From NCBI RefSeq assembly GCF_004000785.1, contig NZ_BILX01000019.1, positions 39,396-103,395 of the forward strand: 64,000 nt of DNA, written 5' to 3'. Position numbers and translations under genes: made by a program. Positions 15,726-24,571 of the stretch are shown piece by piece. This stretch comes from Paenibacillus ehimensis NBRC 15659. GTDB lineage: Bacteria; Bacillota; Bacilli; Paenibacillales; NBRC-103111. Position 1 is the stretch's first letter; every line of letters begins with the position of its first letter. The notes under the pieces were generated by a model. That model did not search any database. It saw only the letters and a program-made list of their open reading frames with translations, and was not told the DNA's origin.

Positions 15726-17231
15726 TTATCTCACGATATCCCTGTATTCTTTCGGCGTGAAGCCTACGGTCTTCTTGAAGATTTTGTTAAAATAAGCCGG
15801 GTCGGGATACCCTACCCGTTCGCCGATTTCGTAAGTTTTAAGCTCGGCATGCTCTTTCAGCAGCTCCTTCGCCTTCTGAATCCGGATGCCGATCATAAAT
15901 TCGGTCAGTGTCTGCCCGGTTTCCGCTTTGAACAGCTTGCTCAGATAGTTCGGGGTGAGGTATACCTCTGCTGCGAGGGACTGCAAATCGATGTCCCTTT
16001 GAAAGCCTTCCGCAAGAATCTTCTTCACTTGGCCAATCACCCGGTTCTCCCGGCTGCTGCGCCGCTCCCGGCACCCCCTGAGCAGTTCGGTTATGCTCCG
16101 AATCCATTGGGTTCCGATTTGTTCGAACCGCATGGCGTTCTCGATCAGAGATTCCATCTTCAGCGAGCCGCCGTAATGATCCTCGATGACTTCGACAAAC
16201 TCGGGAATATCCTGCCGCAGCAGGAAGACCGTCTGCTCGAAGAGTTCGAGCAGCTGCCGCTTCTCCGGCCGAAGCTCTGCCAGCCGAAGCACGAACTTCT
16301 GCAGCACCTCCCGAATGCCGGCCTCATCCAGTATTTCAAGGAAGGGCTTCAGCTCTTTCTCAAGCTTGGCGAACTGCCCGTGCAGCGAGGCTGCGGGGAT
16401 TTCCTCCACCATCGCGGTCAGCACCCGTCCGGTTCCATACATCGCGTAGTGACTGGCCCGGAGCGCTTCGCGGAAAGCCTCGCTCCACTGGTGCGGACCT
16501 CGGACAACCGGTCCGATCCCAACGGACAAGCATCCCTTTTGCCCCGTCGTACAAGAGAGGGCCAGCCGCGTGGCAAGGTCGGCCGTTCCCTGCGGATACG
16601 ACCGGAAATCAGCCGCGACCAGAAGGCACATCATATGCCCGGTTATTGGAATCGCCTCCAGGAAAGCGGCGCCGGCCACCTCGGCGATCCGTGCCCGGAG
16701 AGCTCCCTCTTCGATCGGCTCTTCCCCCCGGATCACGAGGCAAGCCGCTTCTCCTTCCCAGGGCGGCTCCGGCATCTCGCCGGCAGGCTCTACCTCCCTT
16801 CCCTCCAGCTTCGCCCGAATCCAGTCGGTCTGCCTTGCCCGCCCCTCGACACGCCGTCTCTCCGTCTCACCGTGCAGCCGCCTCAGCAGAGCAAAGAGCT
16901 CCTGCTTATTAACCGGCTTCAACAGATAGTCCACCACGCCGAATTTCAGCGCTTTGCGGGCATATTCAAACTCGCTATAGCCGCTCAAAATCACACAGGG
17001 CACTCCGGGCTTCCGCTCCCGGAGCTTATCGATGAGCTCGAGCCCATCCATTGCAGGCATTTGGATATCGGTAATAATCATATCGACTTCCTTGCCGGGC
17101 AGGGCGTTCAGGATCTCCAAACCGTTCGCGTAGGAACCGACAATCTCGTAATCCTCGCTTTCCTTTTGAATGATTTTCTCCAGTCCGAGCCGAATGCGTT
17201 CCTCATCGTCCGCTATCATAATACGCAGCAC
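15726..17231 (-). CDS. YesN-type response regulator with AraC DNA-binding domain
   Basis: 501 residues. N-terminal receiver MLRIMIADDEERIRLG with phospho-acceptor Asp55 in IITDIQMPAMDG and the conserved LKP lysine near 100. A long middle region is followed by a C-terminal double AraC helix-turn-helix (LQSLAAEVYLTPNYLSKLFKAETG, then YEIGERVGYPDPAYFNKIFKK). Start is GTG at 17231 with AGGAGTGGAG upstream. It lies 12 nt after the kinase stop. It should activate the importer genes 22432-19283 when phosphorylated by its partner; the poor -35 at those genes fits activator dependence. Confidence 0.88.
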   Translation of the reverse strand: MLRIMIADDEERIRLGLEKIIQKESEDYEIVGSYANGLEILNALPGKEVDMIITDIQMPAMDGLELIDKLRERKPGVPCVILSGYSEFEYARKALKFGVVDYLLKPVNKQELFALLRRLHGETERRRVEGRARQTDWIRAKLEGREVEPAGEMPEPPWEGEAACLVIRGEEPIEEGALRARIAEVAGAAFLEAIPITGHMMCLLVAADFRSYPQGTADLATRLALSCTTGQKGCLSVGIGPVVRGPHQWSEAFREALRASHYAMYGTGRVLTAMVEEIPAASLHGQFAKLEKELKPFLEILDEAGIREVLQKFVLRLAELRPEKRQLLELFEQTVFLLRQDIPEFVEVIEDHYGGSLKMESLIENAMRFEQIGTQWIRSITELLRGCRERRSSRENRVIGQVKKILAEGFQRDIDLQSLAAEVYLTPNYLSKLFKAETGQTLTEFMIGIRIQKAKELLKEHAELKTYEIGERVGYPDPAYFNKIFKKTVGFTPKEYRDIVR

Positions 17232-17243
17232 GCTTCTCCACTC

Positions 17244-19103
17244 CTATTCCGTTGAACGGTGCAGTCTTACATGAACTTCCGTCCCCTTGCCCTCGACGCT
17301 GTATACCTCCAACCCGTACGACTCGCCATAATACAGCTTCAGCCGCTCGTTCACATTGCGCAGACCGATACTTCTCTTATCTTTTGGGCTCCCCTCTGCC
17401 GAAGACAAGGTCCGGCGCAGCTTCTCCAGCGTCTCCGGGTTCATGCCGGTTCCGTTATCTTGAATGACCATAACCACATCTTCGCCGCTCTTGGCGAAAG
17501 ATACGGAGACGATCATCTTCCGGGAGGGGTTCATCCCATGAAGGATGGCGTTCTCCACAATCGGCTGCACGGTCAGTTTCAGCATCCGAAGCGTTTCGAA
17601 TTTCTCGTACGGTTCAATCGTCAATTGGAAGCGGCCCGGATACCTGAATTCCTGAAGCTTCATATAATTACGCAGATGTTCAAGCTCGTCTTCCATCTGC
17701 ACGAATTCCTTCTTATCGGTAATGCTGTAGCGCAGCAGCTTCCCCAAAATTTCCGTCATATCGGCCACTTCGTCATCGTCATTAAATTCTGCCGTCATGC
17801 GGATGGATTCCAGCGTGTTGTAGATAAAATGCGGGTTGATCTGCGACTGCAATGCGTGCAGCTCGGCCTCCTTCTTTCTCTCGCCGATCCGGGTGTTCTC
17901 CTCGATAAGATGCCGGATTCTGTCGATCATCCGGTTGAACTGATTGCCAAGCCGGCCCGCCTCATCCTGGGACGTAACCGGGAAGCGGACATCCAGGTTG
18001 CCCTGCTGAACGTTTTTCATAAGAACGACCAGCTTCCTTAATGAGCGGGTCAAAGCGAAGGAGAGGAAGATCGATATCGCGAGCGCCAGACCGATTGTAA
18101 GCAAAGTCGCGAACAAGGTAAACTCCCGCGTTCTTTCAACTCCTTGGGTCAACTGATCCAAGGGGACCGTGATCACCACTCGCCATCCGGACCGCTCCGA
18201 TATGGAGTAAACAACCAGTGAATCCCCGCCCTCTACCTGCTCCAAGAAGCTTCCTTGAGACTCCCGGCCGCGCTGCAGCCAGTGGCCCTCCTCGATCTTC
18301 CGCGTCATGAAAGCGCGGTCGCTATCGTAGATGACGATATCTTCATTATTGATAATAAACGTCTTTCCCCGGGTCACCGCATCCATATCTTTAACCAGAC
18401 GTTCAAAGGAAGCCATATTTGCATCCACGACAACCAAACCGATCGGTTCGTAAGCGTTGTTGAACACTTCACGGACAACCGAGAACAGATAGTTGCGCCG
18501 ATTCGTGTTGTTGATCACTTCCTCCGTAGGGATTAAAGCCGGAAGCCCCTTGTCCCGCTCCACCGCCCGTTTCCAGACCGCATACCGCTTGTTGATATCC
18601 TGACGCACCCCGCTCTTGTAGCGGTAATACGCATTGCCGTATTGATCGAATAAATACACGGAAGTCGTATCTTCCTTAATATTGTTCAGGAAATTGATGC
18701 TGGATTCGATGCGCTGCCGAATGTCCAAGGAAGACGGCGTAAGAGAAGGGGAAGGCGACGCGATCTTCGCCGATTCGTCCCTCAGACTCTCATAATACCG
18801 GTTGGAGAGCTCCAAATTTTCTTTGATCTCCTCCACATACGCCGGAATCGTCGAAAGCTTCTCCATATCCTGAATGTATTCGTCGAGCCGGTTGGCCATT
18901 TCTTTGGAGACCTGTTGGACATAAGCGGCCGTATGATCCTGTACCGAGTCCCGATAGGTCCGATACGAGTAATAACTGAGCAGCGAGATCGGAATGATAA
19001 GCAGACTGACAAAAACAATAATGAGCTTCCATTCCATCCGAAGCTGAGCCAACTGCACCATGCTCCCCAGCCGGGGAAAAAGATGTCGAATTCGTTTTTG
19101 CAT
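17244..19103 (-). CDS. YesM-type sensor histidine kinase
   Basis: 619 residues from the ATG at 19103, which has AAGGAG 7 nt upstream; the longer reading to 19130 lacks a site. Order: one membrane helix (IIVFVSLLIIPISLLSYYS), an extracellular Cache-like sensor of ~240 residues, a second helix, HAMP, a His-kinase dimerisation motif QINPHFIYNTLE with the phosphorylated His, and an HATPase domain (IVENAILHGMN, DNGTGM, GIGLRNV-like). It senses extracellular sugar, perhaps with help from a binding protein, and phosphorylates the regulator encoded next. It is separated from the importer genes by a terminator. Confidence 0.88.
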   Translation of the reverse strand: MQKRIRHLFPRLGSMVQLAQLRMEWKLIIVFVSLLIIPISLLSYYSYRTYRDSVQDHTAAYVQQVSKEMANRLDEYIQDMEKLSTIPAYVEEIKENLELSNRYYESLRDESAKIASPSPSLTPSSLDIRQRIESSINFLNNIKEDTTSVYLFDQYGNAYYRYKSGVRQDINKRYAVWKRAVERDKGLPALIPTEEVINNTNRRNYLFSVVREVFNNAYEPIGLVVVDANMASFERLVKDMDAVTRGKTFIINNEDIVIYDSDRAFMTRKIEEGHWLQRGRESQGSFLEQVEGGDSLVVYSISERSGWRVVITVPLDQLTQGVERTREFTLFATLLTIGLALAISIFLSFALTRSLRKLVVLMKNVQQGNLDVRFPVTSQDEAGRLGNQFNRMIDRIRHLIEENTRIGERKKEAELHALQSQINPHFIYNTLESIRMTAEFNDDDEVADMTEILGKLLRYSITDKKEFVQMEDELEHLRNYMKLQEFRYPGRFQLTIEPYEKFETLRMLKLTVQPIVENAILHGMNPSRKMIVSVSFAKSGEDVVMVIQDNGTGMNPETLEKLRRTLSSAEGSPKDKRSIGLRNVNERLKLYYGESYGLEVYSVEGKGTEVHVRLHRSTE

Positions 19104-19193
19104 CCCGGTTCTCCTTACCGCATACCGCATAAGACGGCCAAACTTGTTGCTGCTTCCGGTATTATTGTAGCACAGCCCCCCATCGGTTGTTTC

Positions 19194-19235
19194 AAAAAAA
19201 CAACCCGAAAGCAGGATCTCCTCCTCTTCCGGGTT
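19194..19235 (-). terminator. terminator after the importer binding-protein gene
   Basis: Minus strand AACCCGGAAG...CTTTCGGGTT with an interior GGA/TCC pairing, then GTTTTTTT. It sits 48 nt after the stop of the 19283 gene and separates the importer transcript from the kinase-regulator unit. Confidence 0.8.
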
Positions 19236-19282
19236 ATGCCCCTTTACTGCTCTAACGAAAACCGGCTAAGCTGTGATGAGGC

Positions 19283-20581
19283 TTATTTCACCGCCGCTCT
19301 TGCTTCCTTCCATTTCTGGTTCAACCCATCCAACTCCGCTTTAAGGTCTTTCGCTTTCAAGATGCTCTGGATATACTTGCCGCCGAAGAAATCGATCTTG
19401 GCTTTGTTGCCGATATCGTTCCATTTCGAGGAAGTCGGCACACTCTCGATCAATGCCGGCTTATACGATTGGAACTCCTTGAGCTGCGCCAGACCGGGCT
19501 CTTTGGATTTTTGCGGCGGGATAAAACCCGAGGCCTCCACATAACCCGCTTCTTCTACCATAAATTTGATCCAAGCCTCGGCAAGCGGCTTATTCTTGCT
19601 GTTCACATTGATGCCGTAGAAGTAATCCGCGCTGAGCAGAGCGTTCAGCTTCCCGCTGTTATCGTACGGAAACGGGAAAAAGCCTATATCTTCCTTGGCC
19701 GCCCCTGCCCCGATAATTTGGTTAATAACCCAGTTGCCGAGGAAATACATGCCGGCCTTGCCGGTCGCCACTTCGCCTTTGGACGCTTCCCAGACGTTCG
19801 AGTACAAGTCCTTTTCCACGTAGCCTTTTTCATTCAATGTTCTTAAGATGGTAAAGCCCTTGCCGAATTCGTTATCCAGCTTGAACGGCTCGTCCGTGTC
19901 CACCATCTTGTCCAAATAGTTGGCATCTCCGCTGGAAAATTGTACGAGAACCTCGCCCCACATTTTCATCGGCCACTGCGCTCCGTTGTTGATGTAGATC
20001 GGCACAATCCCGGCCGCCTTTAATTTTTCGCAGGCCGCATAGAACTCGTCGAGCGTCTTGGGTACCGCGGTAATGCCCGCTTTCTCGAACGCCTTCTTGT
20101 TATAGACGATCCCTTCCGTCGAAACCCCGGAGACGATCCCGTAAATTTGGCCGTTATCGGCCTTGTAATTTTTAAAATACAGGTCGCCCAGACTATCGGC
20201 CAGCCCGTTCAACGGAGCGAAAAATTTGCCGAGATCCTTGGCAGCGATATTGGTCGGAATAAGCATGACATCACCGACATTGTTCGCGGACAAGCGGACA
20301 CGCATATCGGATTCGTAGTTTGTAATCCCTTCGAATTCGATATCCTCGACATTCGGATATTTTTTCTTGAAGGCTTCCTCATATTTGTCGAAGGTACCGT
20401 CATTCACGAGGTCCGTACGCTGTGTGATGAAGGTGATTTTCCCTTTGATATCGCCGTTTCCGCCTGCGCCCTGCTCGCTTTTCGCAGCGCTTTCATTCGT
20501 CGGCTGGGCGCTTCCTCCGCAGCCGGCTAACGCGGACGAAGCAAGAGCAACGGCGAGTACCGTACCGAACATTTTTTTCAT
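19283..20581 (-). CDS. sugar ABC transporter substrate-binding lipoprotein
   Basis: 432 residues with signal peptide ending ALAGC, lipidated Cys21, then a short Ser/Gly linker and a family 1 extracellular solute-binding fold (GKITFITQRTDLVNDGTFDKYEEAF, YGIVSGVSTEGIVYNKKAFEKAG, AEAWIKFMVEEAGY). Captures an oligosaccharide for the two permeases upstream. AAAGGGG lies 9 nt before the ATG. A 145-bp gap before it carries several TTGTTA/TAACAA words and an AT-rich -10, so it likely has its own regulated promoter. Proximity to the GH113 operon suggests manno-oligosaccharides. Confidence 0.88.
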   Translation of the reverse strand: MKKMFGTVLAVALASSALAGCGGSAQPTNESAAKSEQGAGGNGDIKGKITFITQRTDLVNDGTFDKYEEAFKKKYPNVEDIEFEGITNYESDMRVRLSANNVGDVMLIPTNIAAKDLGKFFAPLNGLADSLGDLYFKNYKADNGQIYGIVSGVSTEGIVYNKKAFEKAGITAVPKTLDEFYAACEKLKAAGIVPIYINNGAQWPMKMWGEVLVQFSSGDANYLDKMVDTDEPFKLDNEFGKGFTILRTLNEKGYVEKDLYSNVWEASKGEVATGKAGMYFLGNWVINQIIGAGAAKEDIGFFPFPYDNSGKLNALLSADYFYGINVNSKNKPLAEAWIKFMVEEAGYVEASGFIPPQKSKEPGLAQLKEFQSYKPALIESVPTSSKWNDIGNKAKIDFFGGKYIQSILKAKDLKAELDGLNQKWKEARAAVK

Positions 20582-20726
20582 TTGCCGAATCCCCTTTTCG
20601 TTTGTTAATTGTTATTGTTATCGCTTACATCCATATTGTATAATATTGTTAGTAAAATTCATTGGCTTTTGTTATCAAAAGTTGTCTTGAATTACTCATT
20701 TTCGCTAACAAAAAAAACGAAATCCA
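20582..20726 (-). promoter_or_regulatory. regulatory region of the binding-protein gene
   Basis: Contains CGCTAACAAAA (20703-20713), the near-palindrome TTTTGTTATCAAAA (20667-20680) and TATTGTTAGTAAAA (20644-20657), with TATACAAT-like -10 words near 20632-20645 but no good -35. The words resemble those before the GH113 operon at 9534-9673. Confidence 0.5.
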
Positions 20727-21560
20727 TTACTCTTTAACGGAACCGCTGGTGACGCCGGCGTAAATAAACTTTTGCAAGAACAGGAACAAGATAATCGCCG
20801 GTACGAAAATAACGATGATCATGGCCGCAATATAATTCCAGCTCGCCGCGTTAGGGCCGACGAATTGAAAGATGGAAGTGGAAACCACCTGCAGATTGAC
20901 TTTCGTCAGGTAAAGAAAAGGAATGTAAAAATCGTTATAGATATAAATCGTCCGGAGAATCACGACCGTAATGGTCGCGGGCAGCAGCAGCGGGAAAATA
21001 ATGTTCCAATAAATCCGGAACAGGGAAGCCCCTTCCAGCATAGCGCTCTCGTCCAGCGAGTACGAAATATTGCGGATAAACTGCAGGTAGATCATAATCG
21101 AAATGACATCGGCGCCCAGATACAAGAGAATCGGCGCATGAATATTATTGATCAGCCCAAGGGAATTCATGAGCCCGTAGGTTGCCACCTGCGTCGTTAC
21201 AAGAGGCGTAACGGAGGCGAGCAGATACATGCCGATGATGACCTTCTTCAGCTTAAAGTCAAAGCGGCCGAGCGCATAAGCAACCATCGTGCCAAGAATG
21301 ATGTTCCCCGCCACAGAAAGTCCGATGATGTACAGCGTGTTGGGGAATGCCGTCGTTAAGATTTTTGTTTTGGTAAAAATGAACTGATAATTATCCCAGT
21401 GGAACCAATTAGCCGGAAGGGCGAACCGGTTCTGAAGGTACTCCTGCTTGGTCTTCAGCGAGGTGATAAATACCGTATAGGGCGGGAACAATACGACGAA
21501 TGCCCCGATAAACAAGGATGCATACTGAAGCACCCGGACCAAAACCGATTGCTCTCTCAT
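20727..21560 (-). CDS. sugar ABC transporter permease, MalG type
   Basis: 277 residues with six predicted membrane helices. The EAA loop reads LDESAMLEGASLFRIYWNIIFPLL, docking the shared ATPase. Forms the channel with the MalF-type protein encoded just upstream; the genes overlap as ATGA (21557-21560). No ATPase gene is present, as is usual for Firmicute systems that share an MsmX-type ATPase encoded elsewhere. Confidence 0.9.
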   Translation of the reverse strand: MREQSVLVRVLQYASLFIGAFVVLFPPYTVFITSLKTKQEYLQNRFALPANWFHWDNYQFIFTKTKILTTAFPNTLYIIGLSVAGNIILGTMVAYALGRFDFKLKKVIIGMYLLASVTPLVTTQVATYGLMNSLGLINNIHAPILLYLGADVISIMIYLQFIRNISYSLDESAMLEGASLFRIYWNIIFPLLLPATITVVILRTIYIYNDFYIPFLYLTKVNLQVVSTSIFQFVGPNAASWNYIAAMIIVIFVPAIILFLFLQKFIYAGVTSGSVKE

Positions 21561-22432
21561 GCTTCATCTCCCCCTTTCACCAGCAGACGCTGCAGGCCCA
21601 CGAAGACGAGGACAATCATCAGCATCACCACGGCCAGCGCGGAACCTAAACCAACCTGCTGGAATTTAAAGGCTACATCGACCGTTTTGATAATGAACGT
21701 TTCGGTATTGTTGGCGCCGAGCATCATGATATACGGAATTTCAAACGCTTCCAAAGCACCGGTCAGGGTCAGCAGCAGCAGAAGCTCCATCACCTTGCGG
21801 ATACCGGGGAGCGTAATATGCAGGAATTGCTGTGTGGAGGAAGCGCCATCAATCCGGGCGGCCTCGTAGATATCCTGCGGAATCGATTGTAAAGTTCCGA
21901 GAAAAATCACCATGCTCAGCCCCATGTATTTCCACATCGAAACGAAAGCCAGCGCATAGTTAACGACCGAAGGGTCGCCAAGCCAATCCCGCTTCAAGCC
22001 TTGAAGCCCAACCAGATCCAGAAAAGCATTGAGCGTGCCGTATTGGTTGTTGTAAAGCGCCTGAAACATAAAGACGATCGCGACGCTATGCATGATATAG
22101 GGCAGGAACAGGATCACGCGGAACCCGTTTCTTCCCTTCAATTTGCTGTTGAGCAGCACGGCAAAATAAAGGGCGAGCGACGTTTGAAGCAACCCGCCGA
22201 TAAAATAATAAGCGTTATTCTTCAATACGCCGAAATACTCCGCATTGGTAAAAATCTCCCTGTAATTCCGAAGGCCCACGAATACTTTCTCCGTCAGCCC
22301 GTCCCATTCCATGAAACTGTAATAGAACAAACTGACCAGCGGATAATAAGAAAACGTAAGCAGCAGCAGCAGCGGCACCGTTAAAAAACTGACAAGGATA
22401 ATGGTTCTTTGCGTGCTGTAGCTATAGTTCAT
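21557..22432 (-). CDS. sugar ABC transporter permease, MalF/UgpA type
   Basis: 291 residues, six membrane helices, EAA loop IPQDIYEAARIDGASSTQQFLHITLPGI. First gene of the importer transcript, order MalF-type, MalG-type, binding protein. Probably imports mannan-derived oligosaccharides given the GH113 trio and the paired YesM/YesN system. The region upstream contains an inverted repeat TTCAAT-N11-ATTGAA (22713-22735) that could be a regulator site. Start ATG at 22432 has only a weak purine-rich site. Confidence 0.88.
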   Translation of the reverse strand: MNYSYSTQRTIILVSFLTVPLLLLLTFSYYPLVSLFYYSFMEWDGLTEKVFVGLRNYREIFTNAEYFGVLKNNAYYFIGGLLQTSLALYFAVLLNSKLKGRNGFRVILFLPYIMHSVAIVFMFQALYNNQYGTLNAFLDLVGLQGLKRDWLGDPSVVNYALAFVSMWKYMGLSMVIFLGTLQSIPQDIYEAARIDGASSTQQFLHITLPGIRKVMELLLLLTLTGALEAFEIPYIMMLGANNTETFIIKTVDVAFKFQQVGLGSALAVVMLMIVLVFVGLQRLLVKGGDEA

Positions 22433-22771
22433 AGACGCTGCCCCTCCAATCCTTAGCTATTTCGTACTCCTCAAAAACAAGTATGCGCTTTCTTTTTGTG
22501 CGAGTCTCACCAAATTTGTTTTGCGTACGAGGCGCTCCCCCCGGGATCTCCTTTTTATTACCGTTGCTATGCCTTGACCTCCCAGCATCAATGGAATATC
22601 TCTTGCATGATTGATTATAGATCGGTTCGTCCTCCGAAAAAATGCACTCAGTAAGCATTTCTTGTCTTTAATTATCGAAATGATCGATGAGCTTCAGCGC
22701 AACAATGATACTTTCAATAAACGGTAACAATTGAATTAAATAACATATATAATAGATCTTTCTTTAAAGTC

Positions 22772-22794
22772 AAAAAACCACTCCGACGGAGTGG
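22772..22794 (-). terminator. terminator at the left end of the hairpin element
   Basis: On the minus strand CCACTCCG-T-CGGAGTGG is followed directly by TTTTTT, giving a rho-independent terminator for transcripts from the VOC gene side. Confidence 0.65.
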
Positions 22795-23027
22795 CCAGAA
22801 TGTTGAGAAAGTGGTCATATAAAAAATAGAAAAACATACGGAGGTGGGGTATCTACTGGAGGAGCGATAGCGTTCGCCTTTGTCTGCGGGAAATATCCGC
22901 TGCTAAGCGGCTTCAATCAAAGTTTCCCGCTGACAAGAGCGACCGGAAGTAGATACCCCACCCCCTCGTAACATCTATGGCTTCAATTGATCACTTTCTC
23001 AACAACCTCACCACTCCGACGGAGTGG
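22778..23027. repeat. ~250-bp long inverted-repeat element (MITE-like hairpin)
   Basis: Both ends are the same 17-bp palindrome CCACTCCG-A-CGGAGTGG (22778-22794 and 23011-23027). Inside, GTTGAGAAAGTGGTCA (22802) pairs with TGATCACTTTCTCAAC (22988), GGTGGGGTATCTACT (22843) pairs with AGTAGATACCCCACC (22949), and TTTGTCTGCGGGAAA pairs with TTTCCCGCTGACAAGA. The whole segment would fold into one long interrupted hairpin. No open reading frame inside. Confidence 0.85.
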
Positions 23028-23049
23028 CTTTAATATTTTCATATATGAG

Positions 23050-23427
23050 CTAAGCGACAAGACTAATCAGATTGCCGTCAGGGTCCTGCACGATTGCGTA
23101 GCGTTCTCCCCAGAACCCATCAAACGGCCCGCGATGTCCGATGTGTCCATGCTCCGTCAATTGACGGTACAGCTCGTCCACCGCTTCACGGCTGTCGCAC
23201 TGAAAGGCGAGCTCGAATCGATATCCGGAAGGCTCTTCCCAGCCACCATAAACGACTTGTGCCGATTCCCGTGTGGCCACGGCCAAGCGAAGCCCGTTGT
23301 GTTCCACCTCAACGTGATTTTCTTCGTCGGCACTTTCCGGTATTTCCACACCCAGCATACGGTAGAAATCCAAAGCCTTTCTCATATCCTTCACGAAAAT
23401 CCCGATTCTTTTCAATTTAACCGCCAT
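23050..23427 (-). CDS. VOC (glyoxalase/bleomycin-resistance) family protein
   Basis: 125 residues with two beta-alpha-beta-beta-beta units. The start is VKLKRIGIFVKDMRKALDFYRMLGVEIPE and the end FWGERYAIVQDPDGNLISL, both standard for the vicinal-oxygen-chelate fold. Metal ligands and substrate cannot be deduced, so a small-molecule binding or modifying role is all that can be said. Downstream of the AraC gene on the same strand with ~90 nt between them. Modest ribosome site GGTG before the ATG. Confidence 0.8.
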   Translation of the reverse strand: MAVKLKRIGIFVKDMRKALDFYRMLGVEIPESADEENHVEVEHNGLRLAVATRESAQVVYGGWEEPSGYRFELAFQCDSREAVDELYRQLTEHGHIGHRGPFDGFWGERYAIVQDPDGNLISLVA

Positions 23428-23517
23428 GCTTCACCATTCCAATCGTTGTGATTTGATTTTCTTCCCCCCTATCATATATCTTGTACTGACAGTCAAAATA
23501 GTAAAAAACGGACTTCT

Positions 23518-24336
23518 TCAGCCCTTTTTCATCATTCGTTTTATCGGCAGCCCGTAATAACGTGCAAAGTCTTTGGCAAAATGCGACTGATCATAGTAAC
23601 CGTATTTTAGCGCCAGATCCGTCAAGCTGGAATAGCCCCCGCTGGAAAACTCCTGCAATAGGCTTTGAAACCGGACGATTCCCAGCATCTCCTTCGGGCT
23701 CAAGCCGAGCTCCCGATCAAATGCCCTTCTTAGATGCCGTTCGCTGAAGTTAAGCTTTTCGGCCAAATCCGTTACGGTCAGATTCCCTTTGAATTCATAC
23801 ATATACCGCGTGCTTTGGTACACCAGGGAAGGGATAGAAGTATCGCTGCAAGCCAGCATTTGGCTTAGTTTGCGTTCAACGATGGCAATGATGTCCGAAG
23901 CGGTATTTGCGGCCATTATTTCTTCGGCCATAAGCCGCCCTTCAACACCCCAGATCTCTTCCAGGAAAACATGGTGTCCACCAAACGCCGAGAGGGGATA
24001 TTTTAAAAAAGCCCGGGCCGACTCCGAATATAACCGGATGCCGAATACCGAACGCGCCTCGGTGAAATGTAAAACTTTGTAACGGGTCGATAGTCCATCG
24101 ACAAACGCGGCCTTCCCGGAAGAGGGGGAGTGAAGATCCACGATAATATGGACACAGCCGTCCGGGAGGATCCGATGCCATTGATTTCCGGCGCCGGCCT
24201 GAAAATCCATTGTCCAATAACAAACAATATGCGATGCTAACTGAAGGCTCGGCACATATTCCCGGTAAATGTACTCGGGACGATGCAGCTCCGGCTGCAA
24301 TTTCGGCGATTGTACAGGACGATAGGAATGCATCAT
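23518..24336 (-). CDS. AraC-family transcriptional regulator
   Basis: 272 residues. The N-terminal ~150 residues (ASHIVCYWTMDFQAGAGNQWHRILPDGCVHIIVDL) match the sensor-like domain, DUF6597-type, found in many Firmicute AraC proteins. The C-terminal ~100 residues carry two helix-turn-helix motifs (VTDLAEKLNFSERHLRRAFDRELGLSPKEMLGI and LTDLALKYGYYDQSHFAKDFARYYGL). GCGAGG precedes the double ATG; either codon could be used. Sits alone; no sugar operon faces it, so its target may be the VOC gene or itself. Confidence 0.85.
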   Translation of the reverse strand: MMHSYRPVQSPKLQPELHRPEYIYREYVPSLQLASHIVCYWTMDFQAGAGNQWHRILPDGCVHIIVDLHSPSSGKAAFVDGLSTRYKVLHFTEARSVFGIRLYSESARAFLKYPLSAFGGHHVFLEEIWGVEGRLMAEEIMAANTASDIIAIVERKLSQMLACSDTSIPSLVYQSTRYMYEFKGNLTVTDLAEKLNFSERHLRRAFDRELGLSPKEMLGIVRFQSLLQEFSSGGYSSLTDLALKYGYYDQSHFAKDFARYYGLPIKRMMKKG

Positions 24337-24532
24337 GGCAACCTCGCTTTAGTTCCACTTAATAGGCTTGGCCAACTATTCATTGTAATACATTCGATTG
24401 GGTTTAGCCATGAACAATGTTGGGGCAACAACCTGCCATAGATGAGTAACAAAATGATATTTCGGGACGAAAGCATACGGATTACTTCGACGAGCACGGT
24501 CAAACACCTTCGTTGTAAGGTTATTCCGCTGT

Positions 24533-24563
24533 AAAAAAAGAACCCGATGCGCTTCGGGTTCTT
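24533..24563 (-). terminator. terminator of the NRPS-GT17 operon
   Basis: Minus strand AAGAACCCGA, 6-nt loop, TCGGGTTCTT, then five more T. It lies 9 nt past the GT17 stop codon. Confidence 0.9.
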
Positions 24564-24571
24564 CGTTAACT

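Larger units (their letters stand above)
22433..23049. other. 617-bp intergenic region with a long hairpin element
   Basis: The left part (22433-22777) is the probable promoter region of the importer, AT-rich, with TTCAAT-N11-ATTGAA. The right part is the ~250-bp inverted-repeat element described separately. An ORF at 22422-22658 has no ribosome site and no family features. Confidence 0.6.

Noticed and set aside
15849..17255. Long plus-strand frame (468 codons) opposite the YesN gene
   Set aside because: The minus-strand product has clear receiver and AraC domains; the antisense frame has no ribosome site or domain and follows from GC-biased codons.
22422..22658. 78-codon minus-strand frame upstream of the MalF-type gene
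   Set aside because: No ribosome site, low-complexity basic sequence; more likely promoter region.
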